From: UBA9647 sp035506075
Lineage (GTDB): Bacteria > Bacteroidota > Ignavibacteria > UBA10030
NCBI GenBank assembly: GCA_035506075.1
Contig: DATJQB010000290.1
Coordinates: forward strand, 1 to 64,000
Direction of reading: 5' to 3'
DNA length: 64,000 nucleotides
How positions within the stretch are numbered: the stretch's first letter is position 1; every line of letters starts with the position of its first letter. Below are positions 53,356-60,964 of the stretch, one piece after another. Made by a program: the position numbers and the translations under genes. Below the pieces are notes generated by a model. It saw only the letters and a program-made list of their open reading frames with translations, did no database searches and was not told the DNA's origin.

Positions 53356-53384
53356 TTGATTTGCCCTGCTATTTTGCTTACCTT
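53356..53384 (+). promoter_or_regulatory. Candidate promoter of dxr
   Basis: TTGATT (53356-53361), 17 bases, TACCTT (53379-53384); read as Bacteroidota-type it is TTG-N20-TACCTTTT. The ATG is only 11 bases beyond and has no ribosome site, so the mRNA may be nearly leaderless. Confidence 0.45.
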
Positions 53385-53395
53385 TTTTCTACATC

Positions 53396-54550
53396 ATGGG
53401 TGCTTGCCAGAACATCGCGATCCTTGGCTCAACGGGCTCGATTGGTACCAGCAGCCTCGAGGTGATCAGGAATTTTCCGGACCGCTTCCGGGCAACGTAC
53501 CTTACAACGAACCGCAACATTGAGTTACTGCAGCAGCAGATTGCTCAGTTTCGGCCGAAGGGTGTTGTCGTCCTCGACGAGCGCAGCGCTGCCGAGCTCC
53601 GCTCGCGCCTGGATGGTTCCGTGGAGATACTCTCCGGTGCATCGGGGCTTGAGAACGTTGTCACGCGGGATGATGTCGACACCGTCATCAGCTCGCTTGT
53701 AGGCTTCGCGGGACTCAAGCCGACGATTGCCGCCATCCGGCATAAAAAACGGATTGCCCTGGCGAACAAAGAGACGCTTGTGGTCGCCGGCGGCTTCATC
53801 ACCTCTCTCGTCCGCGAATACGGTGTCGAGCTCCTGCCTGTCGACAGCGAGCACAGCGCGATTTTCCAGTGCCTTGTCGGCGAGGACCGGTCGAACGTCG
53901 CCAAGCTGCTTCTGACCGCATCGGGGGGGCCCTTTCTGAACATTCCTTCGGAGTCTTTTGCTTCGCTGACCGTTGAAGCCGCTCTCAATCATCCGAAGTG
54001 GAAGATGGGGAACAAAATCACGATCGATTCGTCGACGTTGATGAACAAGGGACTGGAAGTGATCGAAGCCCGCTGGCTGTTCGGACTCGGCGGTGACCGG
54101 ATTCATGTCGTCATTCATCCGCAGTCCATCATCCATTCAATGGTTGAATTTGTCGACGGCTCCGTGAAAGCGCAGCTCGGTATTCCCGACATGAAGATCC
54201 CAATCCAATATGCGCTCACCTATCCCGAGCGTTGGCCGATGAACGGCTCACGGGTGGATTTCCCGGAACTTCAGTCGATGACATTTTTCAAGCCGGACCG
54301 GGACAAGTTCCGCTGCCTCGGGCTTGCCTACGATGCGCTCGCCTTGGGGGGCACGGCACCGGCGGTCCTCAATGCCGCCAACGAGGTTGCCGTTCACTCG
54401 TTCCTGAACCGGGGAATCTCATTTGACAAGATCCCGACTGTCATTGAGCGGGCTTTGGCGCTTCACAAAACACGCACAAATCCTGATATCGACGATATCA
54501 TTGAAGCCGATCGCGAGACGCGGGCTTTCGTTGGAACTCTTTTGAATTGA
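53396..54550 (+). CDS. dxr: 1-deoxy-D-xylulose 5-phosphate reductoisomerase
   Basis: This 384-residue enzyme has the family length. NADPH-binding IAILGSTGSIGTSSLEVIRN opens the protein. LANKETLVVAGGFITSL and LPVDSEHSAIFQCLVGE carry the metal- and substrate-binding residues, and LTASGGPFLNIPSESFASLT, PKWKMGNKITIDSSTLMNKG and IEARWLFGL complete the set. It makes 2-C-methyl-D-erythritol 4-phosphate, the committed step of the non-mevalonate isoprenoid pathway. The rseP gene follows 66 bases on, a frequent dxr neighbour. Confidence 0.97.
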   Translation: MGACQNIAILGSTGSIGTSSLEVIRNFPDRFRATYLTTNRNIELLQQQIAQFRPKGVVVLDERSAAELRSRLDGSVEILSGASGLENVVTRDDVDTVISSLVGFAGLKPTIAAIRHKKRIALANKETLVVAGGFITSLVREYGVELLPVDSEHSAIFQCLVGEDRSNVAKLLLTASGGPFLNIPSESFASLTVEAALNHPKWKMGNKITIDSSTLMNKGLEVIEARWLFGLGGDRIHVVIHPQSIIHSMVEFVDGSVKAQLGIPDMKIPIQYALTYPERWPMNGSRVDFPELQSMTFFKPDRDKFRCLGLAYDALALGGTAPAVLNAANEVAVHSFLNRGISFDKIPTVIERALALHKTRTNPDIDDIIEADRETRAFVGTLLN

Positions 54551-54616
54551 TAACGGTAGTATAGAGGGGCCCCGGCCGGGGTTTCCGGCTGTCGTTCACG
54601 ACTATTTGAGACCTCG

Positions 54617-55930
54617 ATGGATTTCTTTCCGACACTTTTCTACTTCCTTGTTGTCATCGGCATCCTTGTGCTTGTACACGAGCTTGGCCATTTCCTCGCG
54701 GCGAAATTTTTCGGCATGCGTGTCGATCGCTTCAGCATAGGGTTCCCTCCGCGAGCGTTCGGAAAAAAAATCGGCGACACAGACTATTGCGTTTCCTGGA
54801 TCCCCATCGGCGGTTATGTGAAGATCGCCGGCATGGTGGATGAGAGTTTCGATACGGAATTTCTGAATGAGGACCCGAAGCCCTGGGAGTTTCGCGCCAA
54901 ACCGATCTGGCAGCGCCTGATCGTGATTTGCGCCGGCGTGATCATGAACATTCTTCTCGCCGTCGTCATCTTTTGGGGCATCATCATCTATCAGGGCAAA
55001 ACCGTGAAGCCGGTGACGCAGATCGACCATGTCACGGCTGAGAGTCCGGCTGCCAAGGCTGGTTTTCTCGCCGGCGATATCGTCGTCAGCGTGAATGGTG
55101 AGTCGGTCACCTACTGGGAAGATGTGGAGAATCTCTTATACTCCGACGCTCTTTCCGGGAACCTCGTCGTCCAGCTTACAAGGGGCGGCGAACCGACCAC
55201 GTTGAAGATCGGCAGGCCTCTGACTTCAGAAATTCTTGAAAACGGACTCGGGCTTTACCCGGCGGGAATTGTCGCTCTTGTTGGAAGCGTCGAATCGGGA
55301 AAGCCGGCAGACCAGGCCGGACTCAAGGCGGGCGACATCATTCTTGAGATGGGAGATCAGAAAGTTTCCTTCCACTCTCTGCCTGAAATCGTGAAGCGTT
55401 ACGCTGGCAAGGGAATCACCCTGAAGTGGAAGCGCGACGGAGAGATGAAAGAGGCCCAAATTGTTCCGACTGCGGAAGGAAAAATCGGCGTCGGCTTTAC
55501 GCCTCTTTACAACGGTCCGCACGCAAATATTCACTATTCTCCTCTTGCTGCCCTGCCGGAAGGAATCAGGGATGCCTGGAACATGAGTTGGATGAATTTG
55601 AAGAGCATTTACCAGATTTTCGTCGGGCGTGTCTCGCTTTCCAAGTCGGTCGCCGGTCCGATCATGATCGCCAAGATGGCAACCCGATCCGCAGAAACCG
55701 GCATCATTAATTTCCTCGGGTTCATGGCTCTCCTGAGCATGAACCTTGCCATCCTCAACCTCTTTCCCTTTCCCGCCCTCGACGGCGGACATGCGATGTT
55801 CCTCATCTACGAAGGAATCTTCAGGCGCGAGATACCTGCGAAAGTCAAGATCGCGTTCCAACAGGTCGGCTTCGTGCTTTTGCTTGTTTTTATGGCCTTC
55901 GTTCTGTATAATGACATCATTCGTTTTTGA
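54617..55930 (+). CDS. rseP: Site-2 intramembrane protease RseP
   Basis: This 437-residue protein has the zinc motif HELGH at residues 21-25 in the first membrane helix. FSIGFPPRAFGKKIGDTDYC, the GGYVKIAGMVDE loop and two PDZ domains (about 130-290: SPAAKAGFLAGDIVVSVNGE; DQAGLKAGDIILEMGDQKVS) follow. The C-terminal helix carries the second metal motif FPFPALDGGHAMF. Site-2 proteases cut anti-sigma factors and signal-peptide remnants in the membrane. It is 66 bases behind dxr; an anti-sigma factor partner is not in the window. Confidence 0.95.
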   Translation: MDFFPTLFYFLVVIGILVLVHELGHFLAAKFFGMRVDRFSIGFPPRAFGKKIGDTDYCVSWIPIGGYVKIAGMVDESFDTEFLNEDPKPWEFRAKPIWQRLIVICAGVIMNILLAVVIFWGIIIYQGKTVKPVTQIDHVTAESPAAKAGFLAGDIVVSVNGESVTYWEDVENLLYSDALSGNLVVQLTRGGEPTTLKIGRPLTSEILENGLGLYPAGIVALVGSVESGKPADQAGLKAGDIILEMGDQKVSFHSLPEIVKRYAGKGITLKWKRDGEMKEAQIVPTAEGKIGVGFTPLYNGPHANIHYSPLAALPEGIRDAWNMSWMNLKSIYQIFVGRVSLSKSVAGPIMIAKMATRSAETGIINFLGFMALLSMNLAILNLFPFPALDGGHAMFLIYEGIFRREIPAKVKIAFQQVGFVLLLVFMAFVLYNDIIRF

Positions 55931-56019
55931 CCTCTCTCTGTGTGACTTTGCGCACTCCTATTGAGTCTCAAGTTTTCTAGTTTCTGGCAAACTGTCTTAT
56001 TCCAAAAGGAGGGATTCCT

Positions 56020-57213
56020 ATGAAAAAACTCTTGTTGGCATGTGGGGAGAGTTTCTTGCGCATCGGCGCGGTCGTCGTAATAATCGCTCTTGCGTTCATC
56101 TTCACTCCCTCCTCCTATTCCCAAACAACTTATAGTCTCTCGTTCGAGGGACTCCCGAGCGGCACGGTCGACCTCACGCAATATATCGGCCTTGACAGAA
56201 AGCTGAAGACAAACGTCGCCGGACAGGTTCTTCATATCTCCGTGGCTCCGCCGCTGACGAAGACTCAGAAAGTCCGGCTCAGCATTGCCGTTTCGGGATC
56301 CGGGTCCACCGTGACAGAGTGCAATCTCAATCCGATTGCCACGGCGACCACGGTCGCCTTTGATATCTCCGGAGCCGGCCGCGATCTCGGTGCTTCCGAT
56401 TTCACAGGCAACTCGGGAATCGGCGTACAAACGTCCGATACGAAACAGTCGTGCATCGACGCTCTCGCCGACAAGATGACACAGGGTGTCGCTGCGATTC
56501 CCGCGGGTATTTACACAATCGCTGCCACTCTGAACGATGCCAACACGGGAGCCATCCTCGGATCGACAACGTATCCGATTGTCATCCTCGGCCAATCCAC
56601 GAACGAGGCGACCCTGAACCTCACGTCGCCGACAAACGGAGAGCAGGTCACCCAGTCGGCCAGCGTGATTTTCCAGTTCGAGAACTCCATTGGCGGGCGT
56701 CTGCTCGTGTTCGAACACTCCACCCTCAGCCAGTCTCCCGACGATGCAACGGCGGATCTGAACTCACCGTTGAAAATGGTCGATGTGACATTCGACAGCA
56801 AACACACGGGAAGCAATCAGGTCAACGCTGTGAATCCCGGTGTCGCACTTCGTCCCTGGACGGCGGGCAAGAAATATTCTTGGTACTTCCTTGGTACGTT
56901 CGGTAACTCGAGCGCCGCCGCATCGGGAAGTGCTGTTACGAAGAAGAGTCCCATCTGGTCGTTCACTGTTGTTTCGAGCGACCCGCTGTATGCCCGGCTT
57001 GTCGATGCACTTTCGGGCGCGCCTGAACCGGTTGGCTCTTCATATCAGAATCTGGCGAGCTCCGGATACCTGTTGAACCTCTCGAGTACATTTTACCTCC
57101 AGGAAGGAGATAACGCTTCCCCGAAGCCGATCCAGCTTCAGGATGTGTTGACGTTCCTGAGAAGCCTTGCGGGCAAAAATGTCCAGATCAGGGCTGGGCT
57201 TGTCACTCAATAA
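56020..57213 (+). CDS. Exported Ig-like-domain protein of unknown function
   Basis: This 397-residue protein has a long signal region (hydrophobic core about 15-33, ending SSYSQ). It starts after AAGGAGG with 7 bases spacing, one of the strongest ribosome sites here. The first half (about 37-190) is unrecognised; two Cys lie at about 105 and 147. The middle (about 205-330) begins NLTSPTNGEQVTQSASVIFQ, an Ig-like opening also seen in the barrel protein downstream (RLLSPEQGETIASEDLVIAV). It continues with WTAGKKYSWYFLGTF and SPIWSFTV, as in fibronectin/Ig-like domains. The C-terminal part (about 330-397) is helical with QDVLTFLRSLAGKNV. It lies 23 bases upstream of the FecR-domain gene. Confidence 0.75.
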   Translation: MKKLLLACGESFLRIGAVVVIIALAFIFTPSSYSQTTYSLSFEGLPSGTVDLTQYIGLDRKLKTNVAGQVLHISVAPPLTKTQKVRLSIAVSGSGSTVTECNLNPIATATTVAFDISGAGRDLGASDFTGNSGIGVQTSDTKQSCIDALADKMTQGVAAIPAGIYTIAATLNDANTGAILGSTTYPIVILGQSTNEATLNLTSPTNGEQVTQSASVIFQFENSIGGRLLVFEHSTLSQSPDDATADLNSPLKMVDVTFDSKHTGSNQVNAVNPGVALRPWTAGKKYSWYFLGTFGNSSAAASGSAVTKKSPIWSFTVVSSDPLYARLVDALSGAPEPVGSSYQNLASSGYLLNLSSTFYLQEGDNASPKPIQLQDVLTFLRSLAGKNVQIRAGLVTQ

Positions 57214-57236
57214 CTTCTTGGATGGAGGATTCTCCG

Positions 57237-58331
57237 ATGAAACGATCATTCACACTTGTCATTATCGTTATTGTCGCGGCTTTGCTTGCTGCTCCGGCGT
57301 GGAACTTCCAGGACAAGAAGCCGATCGCGGCCTACATCATGAAGGTCGTGAATAACGTTGAGCGGCGGACCGGTTCGACCCAGGGTTGGTCGAAGGCCGT
57401 GCTGCTCTCCGAGCTGAAGGCGGGCTACGAGGTGCGCACACAAGAGAAGTCGTTTGCGATGATCAAGTTCGCAGACGAATCAAAAGTCTCTGTGCGCGAG
57501 AAGTCGATCATTACGATCTCCGGCGAAGTCTCCGGAGGGAAAATTCTTAACCGCGATGTCTACATCGAGCGGGGCAGAACTTCGTTCGAGGTGAAGAAGC
57601 AGGAAACAGAACAGTTTCGGTTTACCTCCCCGATTTCCGTTGCATCCATTCGCGGAACCGAGGGCGGGACAGGCTTCGATCCGGGCCTCGGACAGGCCGA
57701 TATCACGATCATCACCGGAATTGCAGAGTTTTCGCACACCTCCAGCGGCTGCAAAGTGGATGTTACGCCTGGCATGACCGGGCGGGTCGATCGGGGTGGC
57801 GGTTGCAAGGTCGACACTGCGTCGCACAACGAGCTCAACAATAACAATCCACATTCAAACGTGAACCAGGGTGTCGTCGACTCGACACAGCAGGGCGGCA
57901 ACAATAATCAGCCCCCGCCAGGTTCATCGACAAAGTTCACACTGACGCTGCCCACAGGTGCCACGTTGACCTCCGGCGTTCAGGCTCAGCTCAACGTTGC
58001 CCTGTCGAATCCTCCCGTGGAGATTCAGCAGGTCACACTCTTCTACAGAAATCAGGGCGATCCTTCGTATAAGCAGCTCCAGATGACGGTGAAGGAACTC
58101 ACAGCCACGGGCACGGTTCCCGCCAGCGACATTCATGCAGGAACAGCGAAGAAGTTCGAGTATTACTTCTCCATGCGCGGTTCGAATGGAACAACCTACA
58201 CGTTCCCGGACACGAATCCCGATTCGTCTCCCTACATCCTGCCGGTGAAACCGAAGGTTGTCTATCTCAAGATTCCGGTGACGACACCAACTGGAGAACA
58301 ACGGTACCTGCAGATCTCCTACGAGGAGTAA
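57237..58331 (+). CDS. Exported FecR-domain protein
   Basis: This 364-residue protein starts at the ATG with GGAGG 8 bases upstream. A signal peptide or anchor (about 6-21) is followed by a FecR domain at about 34-170: the VERRTGSTQGW-type entry, KAVLLSELKAGYEVRTQEKS, FADESKVSVREKSIITIS, and SPISVASIRGTEGGTGFDPG with the family's ASIRGTE turn. An Asn/Gln-rich linker covers about 195-232. The C-terminal module (232-340) has IQQVTLFYRNQGDPSYKQLQ, FEYYFSMRGSNGTTYTFPDT and YILPVKP. The module resembles the N-terminus of the barrel protein at 58474. FecR domains of this stand-alone type often sit near CHASE2 cyclases, as here. No sigma-factor gene is adjacent, so it is probably not a classic anti-sigma regulator. 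Confidence 0.85.
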   Translation: MKRSFTLVIIVIVAALLAAPAWNFQDKKPIAAYIMKVVNNVERRTGSTQGWSKAVLLSELKAGYEVRTQEKSFAMIKFADESKVSVREKSIITISGEVSGGKILNRDVYIERGRTSFEVKKQETEQFRFTSPISVASIRGTEGGTGFDPGLGQADITIITGIAEFSHTSSGCKVDVTPGMTGRVDRGGGCKVDTASHNELNNNNPHSNVNQGVVDSTQQGGNNNQPPPGSSTKFTLTLPTGATLTSGVQAQLNVALSNPPVEIQQVTLFYRNQGDPSYKQLQMTVKELTATGTVPASDIHAGTAKKFEYYFSMRGSNGTTYTFPDTNPDSSPYILPVKPKVVYLKIPVTTPTGEQRYLQISYEE

Positions 58332-58382
58332 TCCTGCCGTACCGCTGCGGTATTGAGATTCTCGACGTTGCTCTTACAACAA

Positions 58383-58416
58383 GGACGGCAGGTGAAGAGC
58401 CTGCCGTCCCTGTTTC
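58383..58416 (+). terminator. Rho-independent terminator after the FecR gene
   Basis: GGACGGCAGG and CCTGCCGTCC form a perfect 10-bp stem (58383-58392 with 58400-58409) with a 7-base loop, followed by CTGTTT. It separates the first two genes of the cluster from the barrel and cyclase genes, unless it is an attenuator with read-through. Confidence 0.7.
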
Positions 58417-58473
58417 AATTCACTTTGTCAATTCGCCTTTCCTTTTCTCATTCTAACATCACGGAGACCCCTC

Positions 58474-60942
58474 ATGAATCGCGCCCTTGCTTCCCTTGCG
58501 ACCGTTCTCTGCCTTCTGTGCGTGGCGTTCCTGGCTGCCGAGGCACAGGTGAGTTCTGTCGTACTGCGTGTGAACGCGCCGGTTGTGAGTCAGAACCAGC
58601 CCCTGCCAATCAGCGTCGACTTCACGCCGAGCGGCACCGTCGAACGCGTCTTACTGCGGTACCGCGGATTCGGCGAATCCGAATATCACCAGCAGGAAAT
58701 GCTGCTGGCGGGCAACTCGGCGTCGCTCACAATTGGCGGACAGTACGTGCTCCCTCCTTACATTGAATACTACGTGATCGTTCAAACATCCGGGGGACAC
58801 ACCGAGACGTACCCGATTGAAAACGCCGAGTCAACTCCGCTGAAGGCGACCATCAAGCCCGTAGATCCGAAATCCCTCGAAGTGCGGCTGCTGAGTCCCG
58901 AGCAGGGGGAGACAATTGCAAGCGAAGACCTCGTGATTGCCGTGTCTCTGTACTATGCGTCAGAAAACGTCGACAGGAAGGCGACAAAGCTGTTCCTCAA
59001 CGGCATTGACGTGACGCCGCAAGCCCTTTTCTCCGACGATGTGATCCTCTACTCACCCGCGAACTTTCCACGCCCCCTGAGCCTCGGCGTGCAGTTTCTC
59101 CGCGTCGATCTGTATGATACAAAGGGCGCTCTCTATCATTCCGTTGAGTCGAACTTCAACCTTTCAACGGCTGCGGCCATTGCAGCGCGCGAATCGCGCT
59201 TGAAATTCGGCATCGACGGACAACTGGAATACAGGAACGAAAACGTCCAGTCAACACAAAACACATTTGCTCGCGGCCAGGTGCGCGCCCTCGGGTCGCT
59301 TGGCTCGTCGTTCAATTTCGGATCCAACATCTTCCTGACGAACGAAGAGAAAACCGATCGTCAGCCCCAGGACCGTTTCTCGGCGTTTGCTGATGCCGAT
59401 TTCCTCAAAGTCCAGGTGGGTGATGCGTTCCCGAAGTTTCCAACGAACATTGTGAGCGGCAAGCGCGTGCGTGGGGTTTCAGCCAATCTCTTCCTGAAGT
59501 TCTTCAACGTCGACTTTGCGTACGGCCAGACAATGCGCAGCATCGAGGGCATTGCGCTTCGGGATACAACGTTCAAAGATTCCACCGCCCTGCTCTCACG
59601 GCCTTCAAACTCAATTCTGAAATCGGGTCTTACCTACTCGCTGTTCCAGGCTGGCACGTACACACGCAACTTCTTTGCCATCCGCCCGAGTTTTGGCTCC
59701 GGAGAGAATTTCCAGTTTGGTCTGACATACATGAATTCGAAAGACGATATCTCGTCCATCCGGTATGGTCTCACGCCGCAGCAAAACCTCGTCGCAGGAT
59801 CCGATCTGCTGATCGCCTTTGACGACCAGCGCTTCAGACTGGAAGGACAGGCAGAGGTGAGTTTGACAAACACCGATATTACAAGCGGTTCGTTCACGCA
59901 GGCGGATTACGATCTCATGGCGGGCAAGAACGACCCAACACTCACAGCGCAACAACGCAGCGATCGCCAGAAAAGCGCTGATGATCTGAAGAAGATCGCC
60001 GACGCCGCCAGCAAGTTCATGACGATCAACCAGTATTTGTTCCCCATCAACCCTGTGGGGCACGGGCTCCCGGGCGTCGCGTACGACGGCATGCTGACGA
60101 TGAATTATTTCAACAACTTTATCCGTGCACAGTATTATCAGCGCGGTAACGCGTACCAGTCGTTCGGAAACGAATTCCTGCAGGCCGACATCAAGGGGCT
60201 TTCGCTCTCCGATCGCATCCGCATGTTCCAGAACAGGGCGCTCCTCAGCCTCTCCTATGAACAGCGCCAGGACAACACCGCGCAAACAAAGGTCGCCACC
60301 ACGACGTATGGAAACATGAACGGGTCCCTCACGGTGTTTCCATCAAACACGCTCCCCTCGTTTACCGTCGGGTATGGAATCCTTTCGCGCAAGAGCGATG
60401 CCAGCCTTGTCGACTCCCTGCAGCGGTTCTATGCTGCGGACGACAAGACAAACCGCATCTCGTTCCAGCTGAACTACGATTTCAATGCTGGCGCGCGCCA
60501 CAACCTGTCGCTCGGCATGAGCCTGTCGGACAAGACGGACAACCTGCCGGTCGGTCTCAACCGGGGTGAGCAGAAGAACAACAGTTACTTCGGCTCGCTG
60601 ACGTCAAACTTCCAGTTCCCGTTGCAGACAACGCTCTCGTTCAACACAAACCTGAGCTCGAACGCCGACCTGACCAATCCGAACCTTGCACTGCTACCGA
60701 TGATTGAGTTCAAGCTGACCTCGTACGGTCTGAATGCGCAATACAGGCTGTTGGAGGACAAGATGCGGATCACGGCGGGGATCAACACGACAACCGGCGA
60801 CCTGAACAGGACGCTCATGCAGGGCGCCGTGGACTACACGGTCACCGCCAATCACACGCTGGCGTTGCAGTACGACTACATCCAGAACTCGGGGTTGAAA
60901 GACGACAACGTGATGAGTCTCGTCTATCGATTTAACTTCTGA
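58474..60942 (+). CDS. Exported Ig-like plus outer-membrane beta-barrel protein
   Basis: This 822-residue protein has a signal peptide (about 1-25, ending AEAQ). The N-terminal module (28-129) shares the pattern of the FecR protein's C-terminal module: VERVLLRYRGFGESEYHQQE, IEYYVIVQTSGGHTETYPIE and a KP end. A second Ig-like domain (135-230) starts EVRLLSPEQGETIASEDLVI. From about 240 onward are many alternating amphipathic strands, and the chain ends NVMSLVYRFNF with a terminal Phe, as expected of an outer-membrane barrel. A Lys/Asp-rich loop lies near 485-520. Its gene follows the terminator at 58383 and precedes the cyclase by 22 bases. I know no named family for it. Confidence 0.78.
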   Translation: MNRALASLATVLCLLCVAFLAAEAQVSSVVLRVNAPVVSQNQPLPISVDFTPSGTVERVLLRYRGFGESEYHQQEMLLAGNSASLTIGGQYVLPPYIEYYVIVQTSGGHTETYPIENAESTPLKATIKPVDPKSLEVRLLSPEQGETIASEDLVIAVSLYYASENVDRKATKLFLNGIDVTPQALFSDDVILYSPANFPRPLSLGVQFLRVDLYDTKGALYHSVESNFNLSTAAAIAARESRLKFGIDGQLEYRNENVQSTQNTFARGQVRALGSLGSSFNFGSNIFLTNEEKTDRQPQDRFSAFADADFLKVQVGDAFPKFPTNIVSGKRVRGVSANLFLKFFNVDFAYGQTMRSIEGIALRDTTFKDSTALLSRPSNSILKSGLTYSLFQAGTYTRNFFAIRPSFGSGENFQFGLTYMNSKDDISSIRYGLTPQQNLVAGSDLLIAFDDQRFRLEGQAEVSLTNTDITSGSFTQADYDLMAGKNDPTLTAQQRSDRQKSADDLKKIADAASKFMTINQYLFPINPVGHGLPGVAYDGMLTMNYFNNFIRAQYYQRGNAYQSFGNEFLQADIKGLSLSDRIRMFQNRALLSLSYEQRQDNTAQTKVATTTYGNMNGSLTVFPSNTLPSFTVGYGILSRKSDASLVDSLQRFYAADDKTNRISFQLNYDFNAGARHNLSLGMSLSDKTDNLPVGLNRGEQKNNSYFGSLTSNFQFPLQTTLSFNTNLSSNADLTNPNLALLPMIEFKLTSYGLNAQYRLLEDKMRITAGINTTTGDLNRTLMQGAVDYTVTANHTLALQYDYIQNSGLKDDNVMSLVYRFNF

Positions 60943-60964
60943 ACCTGATTCCGGAAGGGCGACC

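Noticed and set aside
54570..54590. GC-rich palindrome CCCCGGCCGGGG after dxr
   Set aside because: It has no loop or T-run and is only self-complementary in its centre.
57237..58331. Classic FecR anti-sigma factor for a SusC-type receptor
   Set aside because: No ECF sigma gene is adjacent, and the protein carries a signal peptide, FecR domain and Ig-like module but no cytoplasmic anti-sigma domain.
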